From the NCBI GenBank assembly GCA_000733355.1, contig JNVV01000008.1, forward strand, positions 1,222,063 through 1,235,609: a DNA stretch of 13,547 nt, given 5' to 3'. The position numbers and the translations under genes are program-made. This stretch comes from Falciphora oryzae. Taxonomy: Eukaryota; Ascomycota; Sordariomycetes; Magnaporthales; Magnaporthaceae. Shown piece by piece: positions 7,825 to 13,547 of this stretch. The number at the start of each line of letters is the position of its first letter. Position 1 is the first letter of the stretch. Under the pieces are notes generated by a model. The model saw only the letters and a list, made by a program, of their open reading frames with translations. It ran no database searches and had not been told where the DNA came from.

Positions 7825-10337
7825 ATGAAAGTTGGACAAGCTTCGGGGCCATCGGCCGCTCCCAGTAAGCCAGGGCCACCCCCTTACCCACAGAGAGGGA
7901 TTGACAGCCGACTTGGTACAGTGCCCGAGCACGCCGACCTCAGCTGTGGCGTCTGCCACAAGCGCTATGTTCGCCAGTGCGATCTCAACAAGCACTACAA
8001 GACCCATAGTCGCCCCTTCAAGTGCCCTGTCCCAGGCTGCAAGTTCCAAGAACGAGGATGGCCCACCGAGAAAGAACTTCTCCGCCATCAGAACGACAAG
8101 CATTCGGCGTCCCCTCAAGTCTTTCGTTGCAGGTTCCAGCCTTGCGACTACACGTCCAAAAGGGAAAGCAACTGCAAGCAACACATGGAGAAGAATCATG
8201 GCTGGCAATACGTCCGCAGCCGTCCTCTACGGCCGAGCCTGTCCTCCGGCGCCAACACCTCGGGACGCCTAGAGTCTCAGGAACGAGAAGACTGTTCGCT
8301 GTACGGGCATGTTGAGGGTGACCGCGCGGTCCAACCGGCAGACCCTCCGGTGTTCCCATGGGTTCCTGAGCCTCATCCATCACCGCTCGACCCGGAATTA
8401 ACCGCCAACAACCAGACGGCCTGCCCTGGTCATCCCGTGGACGCACCCTCAGATGCGCAGGAACCTCTGCATAATTTGGAATACTTTGATCCTGCCGAGA
8501 AGGAGTCCGACGTCTTTCTCCCTTGGGACTCTCCCCCAACAAAGCTCAAAAAGATGGAGACTGTTCTGGCACAGCTACCTCCCAGCCTATTCGTCGACAC
8601 TGCCGCTGCTTGGTCCGCCCCAATGAACCAAGCACCGGTTGGTGACGAACCTTTGTTCTCACCGACCATAAAAGTGGCCTACAGTCCAACCCCGGAGATC
8701 ATGCCGCCAGCGCCATTTGGTGCCATCCATCCAGATACTGAAAGTTATGGGGACTGTCCAGATGATCAGCCAGTCGATCATGAAGTTATCGTCGAGAATA
8801 AGCCAAGGCAAAAATATGAGCATCACTACAAACGGAGTAGCGATCACATATCTACTGACGCGGTCCTCGCGGCCGACAATCACGATGGCCCATGCGAGAC
8901 CGAGGATGCGGATGGAGACCTTGACAGTCGCCAGGACGACGACGCCGATGGGGATGAAGACGAAGACGGTGACGACGAGCCACCACCGAGGAAAAAGGCA
9001 AAAGCGTCCCTCGAAGACGACTTCAATGATGCTGAGATGGAATGTCCGTTTCGATTCGCCAACCCGGGCGTCTATAGAAGAGAGAAGAATTCACGATACT
9101 CGCCCTGCTACACAACCCACACCCAGATCAGTACAATTGTGTAAGTCGCTTTCTCCCAGGCCGGAGGGCACATGGTGTGTCTCCCAGAGTGGCGTTTAGC
9201 CTTTGTACATGGCTGAGATTGACACCGACTAGGCGTCACTTCAAACGGGCAGCTCATCGGCTCAATGTTGAAGACCTGTACATTTCATCGTTCGATGTTC
9301 CCTCCGAAGCGGAAATCCGGCACCCGGCCGCCGGTCTCTGTCGGAAGTGCTGGAGGTCTTATACAGACCGTGCCGAGTTCGATCGGCATGTCAGCGAGCG
9401 CGGCTGTTCCCGAGTGTCGCGGAGTAAGAGAGAAAAGTTCCGGCTACTGCATGACACATTCTGTGTTGCATTGCCAGACGAAGACTCGGCGGCAGCTGAA
9501 GTGGCGCGGCCAGCCGACAATCAACTGCTGGCACCAATGACAGCAATCGTCTACCAAGACGAATACAGAGCTCCGCCTAGCGCCCCCACAGCCCCGGCGG
9601 CCACACAACCCAGTTCCACCAGCGCCGCGGCCAGGCAAGCGGGAACCTCACAATCACTTACGGAAAGAGTCGAGGCCCTGGAGCAGACGACGACCCAGTT
9701 GCTGAGGATGATGACGTCCATTATCGCACGGGACGACGCTCAAGCAAGCCGTCGTCAGCTGCAACTCGCGGAGTCGGTTGCCTGGTCTGCCGAGGGGGCG
9801 CCGGGGCCCAAGCGACAGGACTCTAGCATGTCGGACAAGGAAAGCCTGGTCGGCGGCATGACCTCGCAGTCGACCGACGTGGACCGCAACGGCTTGATCC
9901 CCGAAGTCAACAGAACCCTCAGCACCGTCTCGTCGGACACGGACCGGTCAGCGATTCGGCACGTGCCGCACGCGGAGAGCCGAGACCTCCACGCGGCCAA
10001 GCCGCACGCATCGGGATCCATGAACGAGCCTCCCGGCGCCAGGCACAGCCGCTCCATCACCGACTCGGGCTTCGTGAGCGACGGGCACGGCGGCGATGTC
10101 GGTGGTGTGATAGCTGCGCCCCTTGGCGCCGGCGGCGACTTGAACGCGCCGTCGGCCAGGGTGGCAGATGAGACGGCGGCGAGCCTGTCGGGCTTGCTCG
10201 ACGGCCATGGATCACAACCCCATGTGTCGTTTGGACAGTCGGGGGAGAGTATCCCGAGTGAGTTCTTCAAGGATGCAATATCTGCATATGAAGACACGTA
10301 TGACGAACATAGGGGGCCATGGCAACGTCCCGATTGA
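7825..10337 (+). CDS. C2H2 zinc-finger protein with composite second Cys/His module (putative transcription factor)
   Basis: Exon 1 is 7825-9140, the intron 9141-9232 (92 nt; donor GTAAGT, acceptor CTAG), and exon 2 9233-10337: 806 residues. ATG sits in CACAATG with A at -3. Three fingers lie near the N terminus: C41/C44/H57/H61, C67/C72/H88/H93 and C102/C107/H120/H125. The third ends in SKRESNCKQHMEKNHGWQYV, a signature of a large fungal-only family. An acidic run (about 358-385) precedes PPPRKKAKA (386-394), a likely nuclear localisation signal. A second Cys/His module follows: C407, C428, H441, H447, then C475/C478/H491/C497, matching the CPF...C...RH...H...CRKC...F..H.....C pattern of related fungal proteins. 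The intron splits it at Val439, and splicing restores RHFKRAAHRLN, which strongly supports the junction. A short coiled coil (about 580-603) may allow dimerisation; the rest is Ser/Gly-rich and probably disordered. DNA target and pathway are unknown. Confidence 0.9.
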
Positions 10338-11135
10338 GCATCGGTGGGAAGCTTTTATGCACATGCCTTTTTTTTCTCCCTTGGTTTTTTTTTTTTTTTT
10401 TCACCACATTCGTTTTCTACTTTCCTTTATTCGTGTATAGAGTGTGCTTGTGGATGCAACGCCATGCTTTATGTTTACGTATGATAGATCTACCTACCTT
10501 GCCGATTCGACTACTTGTATTTCGGAAGCAATTCATATCGAAACTCACATATTTCCTTGGCGACATAAACGCACGTAGCTCATAGTGAGTCCGTTTGAGC
10601 GAAACGGCAAATACTGAACAGAAGATGCCGTGGAGATGTATTTGTTATCTGAGTCCTAGTTTAGATATATGAAGTTATGTTTTTATTCCTTTACTCACCA
10701 ACTCAAGGCGGTGAGATCACATAATCCGGATGGTAAGAAGCTTGATTTTCCTCGTACAACTCTCTCTATTATACGGTAAAAGGCTGCGTCCAGGTTCTGT
10801 GCCAGGAGACTCATCTAACAAGCCAAGCCGTTTACTTGTCTGTCCCTCCGTCCAGAGGTGCCTGTAGATGTACTCGCATCAAATGTATCCACACCTGAGC
10901 CGGGGCGGATGGCCTGCTGGAGCCGGGCGCTAGGACCCGTAACTGCAGCCTGCCGTCCACCGGGCCGCATTACGCGGGGATTTTCTGACGGTAGCTGGTA
11001 GCCAATCATTTGACGCTCTCAAGCCCATCCTGTTCGCCTTCTCAGCTTGGTGTCGCAACGCATCTAAACATACGCCCCCATCAAGTCACCGAGAAAGAGA
11101 GATAGTGAAAAAGAGAGAAAAGGGCCGCCTCGACA
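10338..11135. other. Intergenic region: 3' flank of the zinc-finger gene and promoter of the NSRP1-like gene
   Basis: Both neighbours are on the plus strand. The first half (to about 10780) is clearly AT-richer, with T runs at 10368-10375 (8) and 10385-10401 (17), as expected for a 3' untranslated region and transcription end; I cannot fix the poly(A) site. The second half becomes GC-rich and ends in a purine-rich leader (about 11087-11130, GAGAAAGAGAG-type) just before the NSRP1-like ATG. No coding sequence is supported. Confidence 0.6.
10385..10401 (+). repeat. Homopolymer run of 17 T
   Basis: It lies 48 bp after the stop codon of the zinc-finger gene and is preceded by a shorter run of 8 T at 10368. 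It is likely part of the 3' untranslated region (U-rich in RNA) and length-variable. Confidence 0.85.
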
Positions 11136-12389
11136 ATGAGCAAACCACTGTCAGTCGGCCTCAATTTCGCCAAAAAGCCCGGCCTCTCGAAACCTGCGCC
11201 CCCCAAGCGAAAGCCAATATTCGGCGGTGACGATGGCGACTCGGACGACGACGGCCCCGGGGCAGTGGCCAAGGCGGAGGCCATCACAACACTGAGCGAC
11301 GCAACACCGCGGTCGCCGGGCCACGAGCAGAGCCAAGCGCGACGCGCCGGCAAGGGCAAGGGGAGGCCGCCGCCGCCGAGCGGGCCGCCAAAATCAAAAC
11401 GGCTCGACGGCGCAGGCCAGCCGCACCAGCTGGGCGACCTGGCCAGCGCGCTGACGTCGCGCAAGTACGCCGAGGGCGCCGAGAAGGAGGACCCGTCCAT
11501 CTACGACTACGACGCGGCCTACGATGCCTTCAAGGCACCGGCGCGGAGCGCCGCCGCCTCCTCAGTCGCTGCAGAGCGCAAGCCGCAGTACATGGCCAAC
11601 CTCAAGAAGATGGTCGAGGTGCGGGACCGGGACCGCAAGATCGCCGAGGACAAGAAGATGAAGCGCGAGCGCGAGGCTGAGGGCGACGAGTTCGCCGACA
11701 AGGAGATGTTCGTGACCGAGGCCTATAAACAGCAGCAGGAGGAGAACAGGCGGCTCGAGGAGGAGGAGCGGCGGCGCGAGGAGGACGAGGCGCGCCGCAA
11801 CAAGTCGGGCGGCATGACGGGCTTCTACAAGCAGCTGCTCGACCGCGGCGACCAGATGCACACCGAGATGGTCAAGGCCGCCGAGGAGCTGCAGCTCAAG
11901 AAAAAGACGGGTGGGTCCCCGGAAGAGGACGGCGCCGAGGAGGAGAAGAGCGCGGCCGAGAAGGCGCGCCGGATCAATGAGGAGGGCGGCGACATCGCCA
12001 TAAACGAGGAGGGCCAGGTCGTGGACAAGCGGGAGCTGCTCAAGGGCGGACTCAACATTGTGCTCAAGAAGAAGCAGCCCGAGCCAGCCGCCAAGGACCG
12101 GGGTCGGGACCGGGACCGGCGGGATCCAGGGAAGGGGGGTTCATCTTTTGCCGGCAGAGGCGGCGGGAAGCAGGCCATGCGGGACCGGCAGTCACGCATG
12201 CTGGAGGCGCAGTACGAGCAGGCGCTGAAGCGGTCGCGGGACGAGGCCGACGAGGAGCGCGCCAAGGTCGAGCTCGCGTCCAAGAGCCAGAAGACGGCGT
12301 CGGACATATCGAGCGCAAAGGAGCGGTACCTGGCCCGGAAGAAGGCCGCGGCAGAGGCAAAGGTACAGGGGCTCCCGGGAGAGCCATGA
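11136..12389 (+). CDS. NSRP1: NSRP1/CCDC55 family nuclear speckle splicing regulator (DUF2040)
   Basis: This intronless gene encodes 417 residues; ATG in GACAATG with A at -3. The N terminus (MSKPLSVGLNFAKK) is basic and followed by PPKRKPIFGGDDGDSDDD, the start pattern of this family. The core DUF2040-like region runs from DPSIYDYDAAYDAFK (119-133) through KPQYMANLKKM (149-159) to the hallmark REREAEGDEFADKEMFVTEAY (177-197). A charged coiled coil follows (about 199-222, Glu/Arg-rich), then MTGFYKQLLDR (227-237). The C-terminal part is basic and repetitive, with DRGRDRDRRD (321-330), a Gly/Arg patch (337-345) and ISSAKERYLARKKAAA (391-406). In animals NSRP1 is a nuclear speckle protein that affects alternative splice-site choice; the same nuclear, splicing-linked role is inferred here. 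GC content is very high. Its 3' end faces TIM13, 213 bp apart. Confidence 0.9.
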   Translation: MSKPLSVGLNFAKKPGLSKPAPPKRKPIFGGDDGDSDDDGPGAVAKAEAITTLSDATPRSPGHEQSQARRAGKGKGRPPPPSGPPKSKRLDGAGQPHQLGDLASALTSRKYAEGAEKEDPSIYDYDAAYDAFKAPARSAAASSVAAERKPQYMANLKKMVEVRDRDRKIAEDKKMKREREAEGDEFADKEMFVTEAYKQQQEENRRLEEEERRREEDEARRNKSGGMTGFYKQLLDRGDQMHTEMVKAAEELQLKKKTGGSPEEDGAEEEKSAAEKARRINEEGGDIAINEEGQVVDKRELLKGGLNIVLKKKQPEPAAKDRGRDRDRRDPGKGGSSFAGRGGGKQAMRDRQSRMLEAQYEQALKRSRDEADEERAKVELASKSQKTASDISSAKERYLARKKAAAEAKVQGLPGEP

Positions 12390-12439
12390 TGTGTGGCTGC
12401 TCGCACGCATATATCACATAACACATAATGTAATGTCAG

Positions 12440-12470
<31 letters not shown>

Positions 12471-12602
12471 AAACTTCCGGCAAAGGGCACCCAAGGGCCG
12501 TCGACCTCGGGGAGACCTATCGGTGGTGGTAGACTCGATATGAACAAGTTATTGTACAATGGCTGAGAATGGGGTCGTATCAATCAATGACATGTAAGAG
12601 GT
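12390..12602. other. Tail-to-tail spacer between the NSRP1-like gene and TIM13
   Basis: These 213 bp must hold the 3' untranslated regions and poly(A) sites of two converging genes. The left part (12405-12439) is AT-rich, with repeated CACATA and TAATG motifs that could serve as efficiency elements. A run of 28 A follows. Transcripts from the two genes could overlap here. Confidence 0.6.
12440..12467 (+). repeat. Homopolymer run of 28 A
   Basis: Uninterrupted A from 12440 to 12467, starting 51 bp after the NSRP1-like stop codon. It is the longest homopolymer in the window. Exact length is likely unstable, both in the genome and in sequencing. Confidence 0.9.
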
Positions 12603-13024
12603 TCACTGGATGCCGCCGTTTGCCGCCTCCTGCTGTAACCTCCGGACGTAGGAGCTGTGCACCAGGTTCCATGCCGTCATGTACTTTTCCATGCACTGCG
12701 TTACGCAAGCCGACTGGCCGGCCGACATGGAGCCGCCGGGCGCCGGGACGCACTTCTCGAAGCAGTTTGCGTTGATTTTCTGGGGAGGGGTATGTTCCAG
12801 TTAGACGAGAAGACGGAGCGGAGCAATGTAGGTAGGCTAATTACCTCCATCAGGGTGCGCGCGTTGGCGCTCTGGGACTCGAGCTGGACCTGGCGCATGA
12901 ATGCCTTCTTGATGCCTTCCGAGTCCGCAGCCGAGGTGGTGGTCGAGGCCGCGGGCATGTCGGAGAATTCGGACAGGGGAGTCTCGGTCGGCGGAGGGGT
13001 GGGCTTGGAGCCGGAGAACCACAT
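12603..13024 (-). CDS. TIM13: Mitochondrial import inner-membrane translocase subunit Tim13
   Basis: Tim13 pairs with Tim8 as a hexameric chaperone in the mitochondrial intermembrane space that shields hydrophobic precursors on their way to the inner membrane; it is imported and oxidised by Mia40. Exon 1 is 12845-13024 (60 codons), the intron 12780-12844 (65 nt; donor GTAATT, branch CTAAC, acceptor CCCCAG), and exon 2 12603-12779: 118 residues. The twin CX3C motifs are C66-FEK-C70 and C85-VTQ-C89, with 14 residues between. CMEKYMTAWN (89-98) is diagnostic of Tim13 rather than Tim8, Tim9 or Tim10. The helix before the first motif (about 36-62, IKKAFMRQVQLESQSANARTL) and the one after (to RRLQQE) fit the small-Tim hairpin. 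Splicing gives MEKINANCFEKC with no frame change. About 35 N-terminal Pro/Ser/Thr-rich residues precede the usual helix. ATG context is CACAATG. Confidence 0.95.
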
Positions 13025-13547
13025 TGTGTCTGCCGGGGCTGGGGTTGGCGCGTGCGCTGTGTTTCAAGGCTCGGGTGAAGACGGCGTTGCTGGCAGATAT
13101 ACTATGTATGGGCGGTTCTCGAGCTTGACGTGGGTGTCTGTCCAAGAATTCCGGGAAATCTAGACGGGAGCTCTACTCATCGGATAACAACCCGCGATAT
13201 CCTGCGGTCAATCTTTTGCGGGTGCGGTGTGGCGGTGTGACCCCTCCAGCCACACGGCCGTCTGAGCGGAGTTGAGGAGCGGTACCTGGCATCGCACCTT
13301 CGGCAGGAGGCACCACATCGAGGTCCACCGACGGGAGCCACTCAGACCCGACTTTCCCTGTAAAAGTGGCGCAAAGAGGCCAGCTAAATCGCAAGCCGAA
13401 CGTGCTGTACCCCTTGCGCGGCCAAGCTCGCGCATCCTACCGTCCACCACCACATTACTCCCGCCCTCGGCCAGCCGATGCCGGATTGTCTGGTTTCGCT
13501 CGCAGTGTGGGAATAAGAGAGGAGATCGATCGAAACGCCGCCCGACG
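13025..13547. other. Upstream region of TIM13, no gene recognised
   Basis: These 523 bp lie 5' of TIM13 and reach the right edge. Open frames here are short and show no motif. The region presumably holds the TIM13 promoter and leader; no TATA box or clear factor site stands out. Confidence 0.5.

Noticed and set aside
9755..10297. 180-codon open frame on the minus strand
   Set aside because: It lies wholly opposite exon 2 of the zinc-finger gene, has no recognisable motif, and is explained by GC-rich codon bias.
11825..12583. 252-codon open frame on the minus strand, Ser/Leu/Phe-rich
   Set aside because: It mirrors the charged coiled-coil codons of the NSRP1-like gene and includes a Phe run made by the 28-A tract, so it is a shadow.
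1..13547. A defence, biosynthetic or mobile gene system linking the genes
   Set aside because: The five genes belong to unrelated housekeeping or surface functions and lie on mixed strands with large gaps. No CRISPR-like array, polyketide or peptide synthase, or toxin gene is present.

Overview
The window looks like nuclear DNA of a filamentous ascomycete, most likely a Sordariomycete (Sordariales-like; this placement is inference). Evidence: GC-rich single-copy genes with short introns (65-103 nt) that have GT..AG borders and fungal branch points (CTAAC, CTGAC, CTAAT); purine- or CAA-rich leaders before ATG; and protein families that are fungal (RTA1-like membrane protein, GPI-anchored Thr/Pro-rich wall protein, C2H2 regulator with the 'MEKNHGW' signature) or generally eukaryotic (NSRP1, Tim13). 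There is no sign of bacterial, viral or organellar DNA.

Layout. (1) 1-524, minus: 5' part of an RTA1-like multispan membrane protein gene that runs off the left edge. (2) 525-2185: non-coding, with three CACGTG E-boxes and an 8-bp inverted repeat. (3) 2186-2970, minus: a two-exon gene for a small secreted, GPI-anchored Thr/Pro-rich protein. (4) 2971-7824: 4.85 kb with no gene I can support, lying between two divergently transcribed genes and holding several short repeats and inverted repeats. (5) 7825-10337, plus: a two-exon gene for an 806-residue C2H2 zinc-finger protein. (6) 10338-11135: its AT-rich 3' flank and the promoter of the next gene. (7) 11136-12389, plus: an intronless NSRP1 (CCDC55/DUF2040) family splicing regulator. 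(8) 12390-12602: tail-to-tail spacer with a run of 28 A. (9) 12603-13024, minus: TIM13, a two-exon mitochondrial small Tim chaperone. (10) 13025-13547: its upstream region, no gene seen.

The genes do not form a pathway or an obvious biosynthetic cluster: two surface/membrane proteins, one transcription factor, one splicing factor and one mitochondrial import chaperone. The only functional link the layout suggests is the shared 4.85-kb upstream region between the GPI-protein gene and the zinc-finger gene. I found no transposon, CRISPR array, rRNA, convincing tRNA or undescribed system. The findings are modest: unusual gene structures, candidate regulatory sites and small repeat clusters. All exon borders were read by eye from splice consensus and protein continuity.
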